Notes: a model not told the origin generated them from the sequence alone. Counted from the stretch's first letter, positions 34,415 through 45,860 are shown. The stretch: 64,000 nucleotides of DNA from Stenopsyche tienmushanensis (GCA_008973525.1 WACJ01000223.1:372001-436000), one strand, 5' to 3'. Program-made: numbers and translations.

Positions 34415-34640
34415 CTAATGCTTTACATCCTTTCTGAGATATGTTTGATTCGTCTGTTTTCATGGCACGCAACACGCAAATCTGTCGTATGATGCTTCGA
34501 TTCTTTTGGAACCGTTATCCAGTAGTAGGCACATGTAAGATTTCCAATGCGTAGTTATCCGAAATTCGCCAATTTTATATAAAATTTATCTTCTTAGAAG
34601 AAAATCGAAAAACTAAGTTACGTTACAAATGAGACGATTA
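34415..34640 (+). repeat. Dispersed repeat F, copy 2
   Basis: Matches 26245-26500: CTTTACATCC, TCGTATGATGCTTCGATTCT, TTTGGAACCGTTATCCAG, TGTAAGATTTCCAATGCGTA and CTTCTTAGAAGAAAATCG. Confidence 0.65.
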
Positions 34641-34644
34641 ATAA

Positions 34645-35275
34645 TCGCAAGAGTCTCTGATATGTAATAATTTAATTAAAATATCAATTAAAAATAAAAA
34701 TATAAATAAAATTATAAAAATATATGATCATATTCATAAGAGAATATTGTCTTCTCATGTCCAAATTTTCCCATTAAATAACCATTTGAATCATTACATT
34801 TAGGGCACGAAATGATACTAATAATTTCAAAACATTTCTCTTAATTTCGCAGAATAATCGCTTTACCGAACAATTTTGGCAGTGAAGAATGAATCGTATT
34901 CTTGAGATCCTCGTTGGACTAATTTCGGCCTGTACGGGGGCTATGTTTGTCATTAAAACATTTTATATCACCAGACGTGGTGAATTCACGTCGGGATGTA
35001 AATTAAAATGTATTTTATTCGGTCGTAAATTTTCAACAGTGTCGGCAGAATTTGTTTCGTTTTATAATATCGTCTTACGCATCGGCGACATACATAATTT
35101 CTTAGGTAATTATGATACGCAAAGCAACGCAGATAAGGAACCAAATATTTTCCTTGGGTTATAAATCAAAATTAAACTTGGAACAAATTATATTCGCACT
35201 TAGAAGAGCTGCTATTTGATATAGAGATGTCTAGAAATATCTATAAAGTTAAAAATAACAAATGATATTGTTACA
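34645..35275. other. Unassigned DNA with one unexplained open frame
   Basis: Plus-strand frame 34889-35164 (91 codons) begins with a hydrophobic stretch, EILVGLISACTGAMFVIKTF, but shows no known domain, no clear splice sites and no relative in the window. It could be a small exon or chance. Confidence 0.25.
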
Positions 35276-35278
35276 TAG

Positions 35279-35585
35279 GAGCGGGGGTGCTCTCGGGGCA
35301 GAGTCCCTGGGTGGCTCCCCGCTCCTATGCGTTCGTCGGAATGGTTGCGCTAGCGCACGGGTCCGTTCTTCTTTCGGATCATGTGTAGCTGGATGAATTG
35401 ATGGGGATGGATGGGCGTCGAATAGAAATATTCTCTGGCTGCGGGAAGGACATCCTCCCGCATCCAAGGCTAACCGACGACTCCTCCCGACTCCCGTCTC
35501 CTGCGCGTCACCGCCCAATCGGCGACGGTGCACGCCCAAAAAGCGATCGGTCGGTATTGCAGGTGCAATTTTGTGATTGTGCCCT
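35279..35585 (-). mobile_element. LTR fragment, family G
   Basis: Plus-strand order: GGTGCTCTCGGGGCAGAGTC, CACGGGTCCGTTCTTCTTTC, GGATGGGCGTCGAATAGAAA, CTGGCTGCGGGAAGGACATC, GGCTAACCGACGACTCC, GGCGACGGTGCACGC and AGCGATCGGTCGGTATTGCA. Collinear with 60063-60493. The ATTTATTCC (polyadenylation) block is deleted here, and neither end is complete. Confidence 0.75.
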
Positions 35586-35699
35586 TTCCAATGATATGCT
35601 ACATATTATTCAAATCATTTAATAAGTCATTTAACTTGAAGAGGTCAAGATATTTTTATTAAATATATTTTTAAAAAAAGTTCAATTTCACCACCACTG

Positions 35700-35995
35700 C
35701 TGTTGGCATCCTCGGACAAATACATCCAGTGGTGTAGGGTCTGAAGACCGCGCAAGCCACAAAATAGGTCATGTCCTCAGACAAAGAAATCCAGCGGTGT
35801 CAGGTCTAGAGATCGTGTGAGCCACCGAATAGGGGACGTCCCAGACAAAGAAATCCAGTGGTGTCAGGCGATGACACAGACGAAATGGATGTAACCCCTT
35901 CCTATGAATGGATATTGAAGAGGCCCATAGTTCTGTAGTGGACTGTCAATGGCTGCACTATGATGATGATGATTTTATTAATAATTATTTATATT
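35700..35995 (+). mobile_element. LINE 3' end with 62-bp tandem units and (ATG)n tail
   Basis: Three units beginning CTCGGACAAATACATCCAGT, CCTCAGACAAAGAAATCCAG and CCCAGACAAAGAAATCCAGT are spaced about 60 bp apart; each carries GTGGTGT or GCGGTGTCAGG, and the first two also a GACCG/GATCG...AAGCCAC or GAGCCAC segment. They are followed by TTCTGTAGTGGACTGTCAAT, GGCTGCAC and TATGATGATGATGATT. A CTG.AGTGGAC...GGCTG end with an ATG microsatellite is typical of CR1/RTE-type insect LINEs. No coding region precedes it. Confidence 0.55.
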
Positions 35996-35999
35996 TTAT

Positions 36000-36845
36000 C
36001 ATATTAATGCTCGTTCTTCTACTGTTAATATTTAAAAATGAATTAAATTTGGTCATATTTAGAATTGAATATATATACATATAATATATTTAGAGAAATG
36101 TGCGTTCAATGTATGTTAAAGCTGTCGCTGTAGCACCTCAACAATTATGATACTTAATTGTGTGAGCTTCGGGAGATGGATTTTCCTCTCAAAAGAAAGC
36201 TTTCAAGAGTCTAATGCAAAGATGGAGAATCTTCAAAAAGTCACAAAAAATACGCAAATAAAACGACAACCAATTTGATAATGGAAGAGACGATGTTTAC
36301 TTTGTTAAGTAACATCTTGACATCGTCGGGAAAATCCATGTCGGTAAGTCTGGCACGGTGCAAATTGGAATTATTTTTTTAAAGTGAGGCTGATATTTTT
36401 AAGCCCACTAAAGAGCGTCTTGAGCGTCTAAGATATGCACTTGGGTGGGTGGAAATTGTTAATAAGAATGGGCTGTTTACCATTTATATGACAGACGACA
36501 GGTGTACTGGGCGGATAGGAGGACCCTCTGGATGCTGTGACGAGATTACGTCGACCGTAAATCAAATCGGAAGAAATCAGGGATACACAACAAACGCAAA
36601 AATATAAATCCGATCCCGTAATATAAAATCTGCTATGCGGGATAAAAATATGTAACCATGTCGTTAATCAATTTTTTTGCGTTATTGCTGTATAATGCGG
36701 TCGCTAAAATATTCATTATATAAGCGGCGATCAAATGGTGCTTTCGGCTGCCGTTGCACACTTGTCAACAACAAAATGAGCTCATATCCTTATTGTGCTC
36801 GCGCGTATATGCATTCGGATTCGAGTGATACATAAAGAGCCTCAA
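36000..36845. other. Unassigned AT-rich DNA
   Basis: A run at about 36405-36620 can be read as TKERLERLRYALGWVEIVNK and on for about 60 codons without a stop, but I could not tie it to a family. Nothing else stands out. Confidence 0.3.
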
Positions 36846-36849
36846 AAAC

Positions 36850-37035
36850 CTGGCATCAAAAGTGATTCTATTTGAAGCGTTATTATGGAGCCCAATAATA
36901 TCAAGAGTGTGAAGGTTCATTATTAATATACAAGCTTCCCTCACGCTGCGCGACCCTGAGAGAAATTTGATTTGTGTGGACGATAAGCGGTGGACATTCG
37001 AATATAGCATCTCTGTTTAAATCAATTTAAAATTA
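36850..37035. repeat. Dispersed repeat E, copy 2
   Basis: GAAGGTTCATTATTAATATA, CCTCACGCTGCGCGAC, GTGGACGATAAGCGGTGGAC and CGAATATAGCATCTCTGTTT align with 14350-14500. Confidence 0.6.
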
Positions 37036-37135
37036 GTTCACTAATTAAAAGGTTAATATCAATTTGAATAAAGGATTAAATTCATATGAACCTCTTTGAG
37101 CGATCGATATTTAAGGTATTGTAACGTGTAACGAG

Positions 37136-37320
37136 CGGGGTCCTTTGGGAGTAATCCACTCCCACAGACTGAACTTCGGCTTGATAATAGCCTATGTGGG
37201 CTGTTGTCCATTGGATCGAAGAATAGGTGTTGAGAAATGAAAGATTGCCAGGAAAAGAAAAAAAGGTAGCTACTTCTAAATGTATTTTGTAAGGTTTATT
37301 ATTAGTTTATTCCTAAAGGA
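37136..37320 (-). mobile_element. LTR-like relic ending in TTACA
   Basis: Starts TGTAACGTGTAACGAGCGGG on the plus strand. Read on the minus strand it contains GGAATAAACTAATAATAAAC (AATAAA) before an end in CGTTACA, the arrangement seen in family G. The body does not match the other copies. Confidence 0.35.
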
Positions 37321-37324
37321 TGAC

Positions 37325-37960
37325 CAAAGCAATCAAAGATAGTGTAGAGAAGACGTCTTCTAATAAATAAGGCTCATGGCTAATTCAATCTATGTATTTT
37401 TTGCATAAATTCTTAATATATTTGGAAGAAAGTCAACTGACTCAACTCTAATATTCACTCAATTAGAAAATACGTCACGTTTAGACATTAAACTGTGCTG
37501 ATATTTAAGCATCATATTTGAATGACCACTCGCCCAACAAGTCATCTAGACGAATGTGTCATAAAGCTAGTTGCGGTCTTTGGTGAGTTATTGAGCGTAT
37601 ATTCAAGAAGGTTTTTAAATTAGCACAATCATTGTTTGTGTGTGGAATTTGTTTTGCAAGACGTTTAACGGATGCACCATGTTGGCGCATATTGGTCTAG
37701 TAAAGCCCTATGCTACACGTGGCCCGAAGCAATAAACTATGTAACTGTACTATTACATTTATTTTCAAAATATACCGGTTACTCTCTAGTTTTTAAATAA
37801 ATATAAAGAATGAGAGGCTGTTGATTTGAATTTATCCAGGATAAATCAATTTTTCTAGTTGATGTATTTTTTAAATTTATTTTATTAATAAATGTACACA
37901 AATGATAGATACTTACTAAGAACAGATACTCCAAATGATGATATTGGTTAGACTAAGAAC
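37325..37960. other. Unassigned AT-rich DNA
   Basis: No recognisable gene or repeat partner. Confidence 0.3.
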
Positions 37961-37964
37961 TTTA

Positions 37965-38275
37965 TTTGAAAGGTCCAACCAATATCAAAGACGAGATTCG
38001 ATTTGATTCTACTCTGGAGGAGTTTGCTCCTTCATTTATAAGGGTAAACAATTGGACGGCAGAGTTCAAACGAAGACGTACGCGCTACCAAGACGAACAT
38101 CGTAATGGTCGACCAAATGGCCACGCTAGAAATGGTTAAGAAAATCCATAAAATGGTACTGGATGACCATCGATTGAAAGTGTGCGAGCTAGCCGACATA
38201 GTAGGAATTTCAAAAAGTTCTGTATATTGCATATTGATTGAATGTTTGGATATGAGAAAGCAATCGTATAAGAAT
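37965..38275 (+). mobile_element. Mariner transposase N-terminal relic
   Basis: First frame: KDEIRFDSTLEEFAPSFIRV, NNWTAEFKRRRTR, then DEHRNGRPNG, the first helix-turn-helix and GRP linker. After a frameshift: TLEMVKKIHKMVLDDHRLKV, CELADIVGISKSSVYCIL and LDMRK, the second helix-turn-helix. It ends abruptly, changing into a GC-richer sequence with CGGTGAGCTCCGTTCGCTTT that also occurs (CGGCGAGCTCCGTTCTTTTA) near 52980. No catalytic part. Confidence 0.8.
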
Positions 38276-38399
38276 AGCGTCGTAAGCGTCGGGGCGTCCG
38301 TTCGGTGAGCTCCGTTCGCTTTTATATCCACGCGCATCTAAGGATTTCTATATCGAACGCGTTGACGCTGACCGATTTCCCTCCGCACGCGGATAAATG

Positions 38400-39990
38400 A
38401 AAACTTGATGAACCGACGCAAATATATCATAATCTTTGAAGCTCAATCTAACTCCGATCGTAATTCTTTGCGTGTACGCCACACTCGTCAAAATTAAATC
38501 CAAAAATAAATTATTATTTTTATGGTTAAACCGGGTTCAAGACATCCATAGGCAGATCTGATCGATTATTCTCTTTTGAATTTTGGATATATTTCAGGTT
38601 TATGTCCCATCAATTTTAAAGCAATAAAAACCACTTTTCAAAATAAAATAAATATTAAAAATTGTCACATAACCGATATACCGCGCGCGAAAAAAGGGAT
38701 GAACATTTTTACATTTAAATCATTTTCGGGGCGATTTTTCGGGGCTTTCCTGGATTCATCCGAACATTTCAAATTTAAGGCCTTAAAATAAAGTGCCTCT
38801 TAATTTTCATTACCATATAAATTGCGCAACGATGTTTTTATACAACTTTAAAGTCCTTTGTCTACCTTTGAAATGCCAAAAGTTAGCTTCGCAGCTTAAT
38901 GCCTTAATTTACCATCATTTTTAAGTGCAGAGTAAAAATTTTAGCATTAATAAACTGAAAAATTTCGCATGATGCCAACGAAATCACAACTTGTCTTTGA
39001 GCGGATATTAGATTTCATATGTATATTTATTTTTGCGCAGATTTGTAAACCCTTTTAGTCGTTCAAACATAAGTTTTACGCAACCATATTTGCTGAAGTC
39101 GAGTTTGCATTTTTACTATGGACTTTGCAAACAAATTTTGCTTCAAATTTGTCAATCTTTTTGTAAAATCGCTTTTTCAAAATATATTTGCTGTGGAAAG
39201 ATGATAATACCATTTTATAACAAATTATATGGCATAAGCTACAAAGTAAATTCTTTGTTTTTTGATTGGGCGATCCATTTACGTGGAAAGGCTTACATTA
39301 TATAACTTTCTTTGATGCCTGTATTCTTATACTATATTTCTCCTCTTTTTAAAACTTGTAGAATTTGTTTGAAACGCAGAATAATACAGATTTTCGCCAA
39401 GTTTACTCGCCTTAAAGGAAAACTTTCCATTGTGTATTATATTCTATTTTTTTAAATAATATTTTGCATACTATTTTCATTGAATACATGAAAAATCTCT
39501 TTGAAACATCAAAACTATTTTATATTTAGACAAGCCAGTTCTTCATAAGATGGCTTAAAATTATGAGCAAATTTGCTAAAAAATTTATTATTACCTTACA
39601 TAATAATGAGGCATTATCTAAGCATTAATAGTGGAAAGTTACAATTTAGAACTTATATTAAGATTAATTCATCCCGTGAATATTTAATAATCTAACTTAG
39701 TTCATATCAAAGTTCACTGTAGTAAAACTTTATTAAAATTCGTAGAATGTCTTTCTTTTCTTGGGAAAAAAGTTGCTTATAGCTCATTTAAATAGCTGCA
39801 ATCAGTGTTCATTTGAATAAATCACTATGTAAGATATACTATAATATGAAAATGTAGTTTAGCTTCATTTTAAATTATTCAAGTTTTAACATAAAATGAA
39901 TACATACTATGAATTTCCCTATGGATTATCTTAAAGAAGATCAAAGTATTGCATTAATATGCAAATAGATCATATCATAAATATAGAAGA
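38400..39990. other. Unassigned AT-rich DNA
   Basis: Plus-strand frames at 38576-38791 and 39033-39305 have no recognisable content. No repeat partner was noticed. Confidence 0.3.
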
Positions 39991-39994
39991 ACAA

Positions 39995-40075
39995 GAATTC
40001 CGCGAAAGGTGGGAGTCATCGGGTTAGCCTTGACTGCGGGGAGATGTTCTTACGTTACATTGATGTCAGAACTAT
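39995..40075 (+). mobile_element. Family G LTR 3' end with primer-binding-like sequence
   Basis: GGTGGGAGTCATCGGGTTAG, CCTTGACTGCGGGGAGATG, then TTCTTACGTTACA, one base, and TGATGTCAGAACTATG. The LTR end and the following 16-mer are arranged as at 16300, 23741 and 44192, with one mismatch in the TGG. Most of the LTR is deleted. Confidence 0.45.
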
Positions 40076-40079
40076 GCTG

Positions 40080-41340
40080 AGGTGTTCTGTATGAGAGAGC
40101 TGTAGAATGTCCATTTCGGTGCTCCATGCTGGGCAGACATGTCTCTCCGCTAATACTCCGCTCTGCAGTTGTGGCACTCCGGGCCGATCTCTTTGCCTAT
40201 TTTGTGTAGGTAGCTACCAAAACAGCCATGCCCGGTGAAGACCTGGGTCAAGTGGTAGTACAGTTGACTGTGCTTACTGGCTACTTAGGTTCTCAGATTC
40301 GGTATTAGCTCGTGGGTCCACTAAAGTTTAGCGGAGTTATTCCATCGGGACTGCCACGCTGCCATAGTGCTTTGCTTAGCATTATTCTTGTATTTGCCTT
40401 TCTGTATTTCTATATGGCAGTCAATGCCAGGACGGCGTCTTTCGACACTGAGTCATCCTGATTGTGCTCCTTTTCTGGACTCTGGCCATTTTTAGCTTGG
40501 CCCTTTCAATTTGTAGTGCCTCGACCTATATCGGCGCACCGTACAGCAGTACCGAGTGCACTACATCGTTGTAGAGTCGCCTCCTGTTTGTTTTTGGGCC
40601 ACCAATGTTGGGCATCAACCTGGCCAGATTTTCTGCGATGCTGGCTGCCTTCGCTGCCGTCTTCTCTGTGTGGGTGATGAATCGGAACTTGTCATCAATA
40701 TCCACCTCCAGATACCGAATGGATCTTGAGTATTTAATCTCGCAGCCCCCGATCGTCAGGGGTAGGGGCGCAAGCTTCATGAGTCTTCTGAAAAAGAGGG
40801 TCGCCGTTTTTTGGACAGCAAGCTCCAGACCAGCTGCCATCTCGCCGAATTGAAGGCATTCTTGACGTCTAGCACAATCATTATCATGTGTTTACTGGCT
40901 TTTACGCTGCCACACCACGTCTGTTTCACCGTGTCTTCAACTTGGGCGATGGCATCGATTGTGGAGTGGCCTACACGGAAGCCGTACTGCTGTGGGGAGA
41001 GTCCCGTTTCAATGTGCTGCTGGAGTCGCTGGAGGATAAGTTTCTTCCAGCAGCTTCTTCAACCCATCCAGCATGTACAGCAGTCTGTACGCTGATGGAT
41101 TCGGAGGTGCTTTCCCTTTGGGAATAAGAACCAGCTTATGCATTTTCCATGATGCTGGGAAGATTCCTCCCGCTATGAAGGCCAGTGGCCAGTTTGGGTC
41201 AATATCAGTGACCAGGCCGATGTCTACGTTGGGGACACCATCCAGTCCCGGAGCTTTATTGTGCGCCAGCCGCTTAATAAGTGGTATATTTGGATTTTGA
41301 TGAGAGAATCCATATTGCGGCCTCATTTACCGTCTGCAGC
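40080..41340 (-). mobile_element. R1-like non-LTR retrotransposon, family C
   Basis: In order on the minus strand: LIKRLAHNKAPGLDGVPNVD (RT entry box), ASWKMHKLVLIPKGKAPPN, a deletion, then LAVQKTATLFFRRLMKLAPL, IRYLEVDIDDKF, RLYNDVVHSVLLYGAPI and, past frameshifts, YHLTQVFTGHGCFGSYLHKI with a following Cys pair. The catalytic FADD block is missing, so there is an internal deletion comparable to those at 4885-6180 and 63470-64000. The related fragment at 24650-25345 covers the C-terminus. Plus-strand open frames are shadows. Confidence 0.8.
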
Positions 41341-41344
41341 AGAG

Positions 41345-41620
41345 CATTTTTTGACTATCAGATCTTCGCAATTTTTTTGGTCCCAATCAAACACTTGCTT
41401 ATTTAGAGTAACATCACCGAATTGTGTCTCGAGTCTCCTTAAAATTTCATGCTTTCGTTTTCGAGACAACGAATAATTATACGTTGCGCAACAGATGATG
41501 CTATTTCTCGCTCACGCATGGCTGTTCTGATATCTATATGTTAAATAGATGCCAAAGAATTTGCGTGCCGTCATTGAGGGTCTCGTGTATTATTAACTGA
41601 GTGAATAGATTTTTTTTAAC
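41345..41620 (-). mobile_element. Mariner N-terminal helix-turn-helix relic
   Basis: The minus strand reads LSRKRKHEILRRLETQFGDV then TLNKQVFDWDQKN. This agrees with the first helix-turn-helix of mariner transposases and with the poorer copy at 7305-7690. A GTTGCGCAAC block precedes it as in the other copies. Confidence 0.6.
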
Positions 41621-43260
41621 ATACAGTGAATATCTTAAAATATTGGATAGATATTCATCAAACACCATAATATACGATAAATATAGCAAATAATGTGAAA
41701 ATTTTAAGCTTTTAAATACTTTTTCTTGGTTAATTTTTTACATGGTCTTGCATTGTTGTGCTGTAAAATTTATCTCTGACTGCTGATTTGTTTTAATTTA
41801 TTAGTTTAACTTTTTTATTTAAATAAAAGTAATTTATTTTTTAATTAAAATTAACGAAACTATGTTAATTTGACGAAAATTTGTAACAAAATGGGTTCCA
41901 AACATCACATTTAAATGATTATCATTTCTTTTCGCTTTTTCCGTTGATAATTATTTCATAAAGAGTAATACAAAAATCGATTAAAAAATACAAAATTATT
42001 ACGTTTGAGAGCCAAACCAATGCAAAAAAATATAAAACAAATTGCTATTAGAAAATTTGGATCTCATTGTGTAAGTAATAATCTGATGGTAATAAATCTT
42101 TGAAGTAGGATGCTCAATATCACTATGGTTATGCTAGATTTATATGACCAAGAGCTGTCATATTATATGATAACAGCTTTTCGATTTATGGGGTCTTGAT
42201 TTATCCTGTAATTTTTCACTTAATAATGTCATATGACTGCAATATTACTCGACAGAGTCTTTCGATTCGATTTTAGCTATGGATGTAATTCATCTCATAT
42301 TTGTATATTACACGAAGAAAATAGTATATTGGAGGAAAAATAACTTAATTTTGCATGATGTTCAAATGCGGAGTTCAAAATAAACGGAATATATCCCAGC
42401 CTTTCGCCAGTCAAAAGAATAAGATATCAAAGATTTTGCATACATCTTCATGTTGGGCTCTGATCTGCAAACGCAGATTATAATGAAATATACTGGTGGA
42501 TCCTATGAATAAATTTGTTATTTAAATCAGAAGGATAATTAATGTTTCCTTTCAGACACTAAATATAGTCGTCCTTTCCGCGGGCATCATAGCTGAAAAC
42601 TGTATCCTATCATATTATTTAATACAGCTTAATTTAATTCGAGATCCTTCACATAATAAAATTTGTAGTAACTCATCCCCTGCTGTATTTTCTAAGTTAC
42701 TTTGAAACACAATAAAGAAGTTAAACATGCTAACAAGACGCATTTAAAACAGGGCGATTAATATATCATGAAATACATGACACAATATATATTATTTATG
42801 TTGAAATTATTTTGCAAATGCAGAAATAATGTAATACTATTCAAAATACTGAGGCTTCAAATGGCGCTCCATGTGTTGGCTCTGGCGTCAGCCTTACATC
42901 AAAGAGCTGCATACGATGCACTGTATTAATTTTATAATAAATGAAATAATATCATTTTATATTAACATTTATTTTACAAACCTAATTGAACTTAATGAAC
43001 AGCATTATTTATATGATTGATCAGATTAGTTGTTAATAAAAATAAAAATGTTTGCCATGCATCTGCAAAAATGCCATCTGATTATGCTAATTTTTAAAAT
43101 GTGTGTATTTTATAAGTACACGATTTCAAATTGATTTCGGCAGTTCCTACATTATTAACAACTATAACAATTTCTTTCATCAATATAGAAATGACTGTGT
43201 GACGTAAAAAGATCGGAATTGCTGTGAATTGAATGCAAGTTTCAGTTTGTGTTGGAAATT
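41620..43260. other. Unassigned AT-rich DNA
   Basis: No open frame of note, no repeat partner recognised; very high AT content. Confidence 0.35.
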
Positions 43261-43359
43261 TGAACTGGAGATTCACGCCGGAGCTCGAGAGTCTACGCCT
43301 CGTTACCGCCGCCAATCCGAAGTGGAACAATTATGATCTTTGAAATTTGCCTCCTATTG

Positions 43360-43930
43360 AAGCCCTTTTCGTCGACATCATGGATGACGCTGCAGTCGTG
43401 GGTCTGAGAAATATCGCATTGCTGAAGGGAAAACTGCGAAACCCCGATAGAGGTGGACGTCTCAAACGTCTCCGATGAAACAATCTCCGTCGTCGCATCA
43501 AGGATGCTGTATTAGTTAGTTGGCAAGAGAGGTGGCTTGCATCAGTCATCCTGAAGTGTCGCTGGGTTATCCTGAATCACTGGACGTCCCGTTTCCTCAC
43601 AGGACATAGGACTTCGGAGTGTCCATGCAAAGATTCGTTCTATCGTATTCTGTGGACATGTTTGGGCACGGCGTCGCGAGGCACTCTTTCGATGTTTCAG
43701 TGGTCTAAAATTTAGACCGTTTGGACACGGAAACCTTGGGGTCACTCCTTCTAATTGTAGAGCTTTTTGTAAGAGTTTTGGGAGCTAAAATGCATCCTTG
43801 GGATTTTTAAGACCTTCACCGGGTCGTAGAAGCCCTTCTCAGAGGCTGATAATAAGCAGTGGGCTTGCAGCTTTTTTCGGGGTTGCAAGCAAGACTTAAA
43901 ATTTCCCTACCCCATACAATATATACATAT
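43360..43930 (+). mobile_element. Family A non-LTR fragment
   Basis: Frame pieces ILNHWTSRFLTGHR, TSECPCKDSFYRILWTCLG, then GLKFRPFGHGNLG and FCKSFGS follow the family A C-terminus; here the CPC and WTC cysteines are kept. The trailing AGACCTTCACCGGGTCGTAG and GGCTTGCAGCTTTTTTCGGG parallel 33655-34170. Minus-strand frames 43331-43745 are shadows. Confidence 0.65.
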
Positions 43931-44175
43931 TTATAATTATTCTTTTCTTACACGGTTTTGCACTATGTGCGATCAACATAAATGTTGGGTCAGAGGAGAG
44001 AGATTGTAGGAGTGCAGTCTGCGACGAGGATAACAGAGTTTAGCCAGGAGCCTATACACTTTGAAAACAGGATTTTGAATTATTCATATGTTGTCGGCGC
44101 GCGTCATTAAATGATGCTGCGGATAATTTAGCAAAATAGTAGGCACCTCATATGGCTTAAAATATTAACAATCTG

Positions 44176-44585
44176 CCGTTTCTGACACCAGTGTAACGTG
44201 GAGTGGAGGGTGATTCCCGGATTACCCGGAAGGCGGGCGAATAAGTCAGTTAGCGTCGGGATGTAGATTTGGGACGCGGAAGACAGACATGGATGGAGGC
44301 ACAGTGCCTCGCAATCGTCGCCAGTTTGAGAGAGACTAAGGCTTTTATTTGTTTTTTCGAATAGTCGTCTCTTCGGAGTCGTCGTCGAGGAGTGAAGAAC
44401 CCGCCTCCTTTGGTTGGATCGGTCTCCGGCATTGGCCCTCTGATTAGTGCGGGGCGCTCTGGCGCTGCGTGCGATCCCACGGTGCAGTCTTCGAGACCGA
44501 AGAACGTTGCGGTTGGTAACCGTGACAGCGGCGAAGTCAACGGACCGGGGGTTCGCAAAGTTGGCGGCGCTCCCGGAATGTTACA
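44176..44585 (-). mobile_element. Complete LTR with adjoining primer-binding-site-like sequence
   Basis: The LTR spans 44585 down to 44192 (394 bp) on the minus strand. It starts TGTAACATTCCGGGAGC and ends CCACTCCACGTTACA, with perfect TGTAAC/GTTACA termini. Read in this direction it contains AACAAATAAAAGCC, an AATAAA signal. One base after the end, TGGTGTCAGAAACGG (44190-44176) matches the junction sequences at 16302 and 23739. Only a little of the internal region seems to remain. The open frames at 44250-44641 are shadows. Confidence 0.7.
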
Positions 44586-44700
44586 ATATCTTTATTTCAG
44601 ACGCAATGTGTCTGCAGGATAACAGACGATGTCACTGTTAAATTAACACATTGCGTTTGAAGGGAAATAGGAGATGTCATTGTAAACCTGGCGAATTGAA
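44586..44700 (-). mobile_element. Family G-like tail next to the 44192-44585 LTR
   Basis: GACGCAATGTGTCTGCAGGA, GATGTCACTGTTAAATTAAC, ACACATTGCGTTTGAAGGGA and AGGAGATGTCATTG parallel the GCAATGT...ACACATTGCACCTGAAGAG...GATGTCGCTG end of family G. This suggests the other LTR inserted into a family G copy. Confidence 0.45.
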
Positions 44701-45860
44701 TCTGCATTGGTATTATGATAGATTTGGGTATTGGTTCTGAAAACTAAATATTGGGATAGTTATTAAGTATTTTTTAAATTTAATAATTTACTCTGTATTT
44801 ATGAGAATCTATTTTTTATTTGCGGTCTTATAAAAATGAGGAAATTCAGTGGCATTAAAAAGATAGTAAAAAATGCTTTTCGTAATCCCCTGTACCACCT
44901 TTTATTAACACGACCTTTAGCCTGAAATTCGCTTATCTTACCAAAACAGACGACGTTACGAATAATTGATCTCAGTATTACTTTCGTATGGTTTTCCCAT
45001 TATAAAGTTACTTGGAAATAGTACGTGATCTTTTTAGCAAAACGGCCATTATTTATATTAAACAACAATAAACACACAATTGATGGGAAAATGTTCGCAT
45101 TAGTTTTTAGGTTGATTGCTTGAATTTTGATTTGAAAATTAATAAAGGCCTTCGATCTTGGTCTATGGCTTAATGTCTATTAAATGATGTTTTTGTTAAT
45201 ATGAGTTCCTTTGAGAGCTAGGCATAGAAGCCCATTATTCATCGGAGTTGAATAGAAATAGCTTTGTAGAAATTTGCGATGAGAAAATCGAGCCAAGCGT
45301 TCAAAATCTGAATAAAAATCGATCCGAATAAACGGCAATTCATCACAAAAGCGCTCCTCGATCATTCTCCATCAAAGTTTGACACGATTTTGCACGAAAT
45401 GTGCAAAACATTTATTAAAACCCTTGTTTGGATGTTTCGGCAGAGGGCTTTTAAATCGAAGCTCAAAACAACTCAATATTAAATATGTTTTAATGAAAGA
45501 CCATTTGAAGTATGAATATCAAATGCCATAAACGGTGATGCTGGCAATTTATTATATTTTAACCACCCAAAGTTTACCCGATATTGTGCTATAATACAGG
45601 TAAACATCGCCGCCAAAATTCGGATAATTTCTCCAAAAATTATCAAAAAAATAATTAAATATGAAAAAGGTTAGGAATAACTGCATTCTTTTCGAAAAGC
45701 AAGGTGGATATTGATTTTTTGATAGATTAACGATTATTAACGAGACTTTTGTAAGTATAAACATGATACACATGTTGTACCATGGCGCCTATATTGTGTC
45801 ATCAGATATTTTACTTTAAATATTTGCTATGGAAAGTGGGTTAATTTTTTGTTTAATTGA
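44700..45860. other. Unassigned AT-rich DNA
   Basis: Short minus-strand frames at 45180-45365 and 45552-45773 have no recognisable content. Confidence 0.3.

Noticed and set aside
34889..35164. 91-codon frame with a hydrophobic start
   Set aside because: Could pass for a signal peptide, but nothing downstream supports a secreted protein and no exon partner was found.
35700..35900. Possible CRISPR-like or satellite array (three units of about 62 bp)
   Set aside because: Eukaryotic context, whole units repeated without unique spacers, and a LINE-type tail follows.
36405..36620. Stop-free run starting TKERLERLRYALGWVE, considered as a Tc1/IS630-type transposase
   Set aside because: No catalytic motif in the expected spacing and no flanking terminal repeat could be found.
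43331..43745. Minus-strand frames with Arg/Pro-rich text
   Set aside because: Antisense shadow of a family A LINE fragment that reads correctly on the plus strand.
44250..44641. Gly/Ala-rich frames on both strands
   Set aside because: They lie inside a GC-rich LTR with defined TGTAAC/GTTACA ends.
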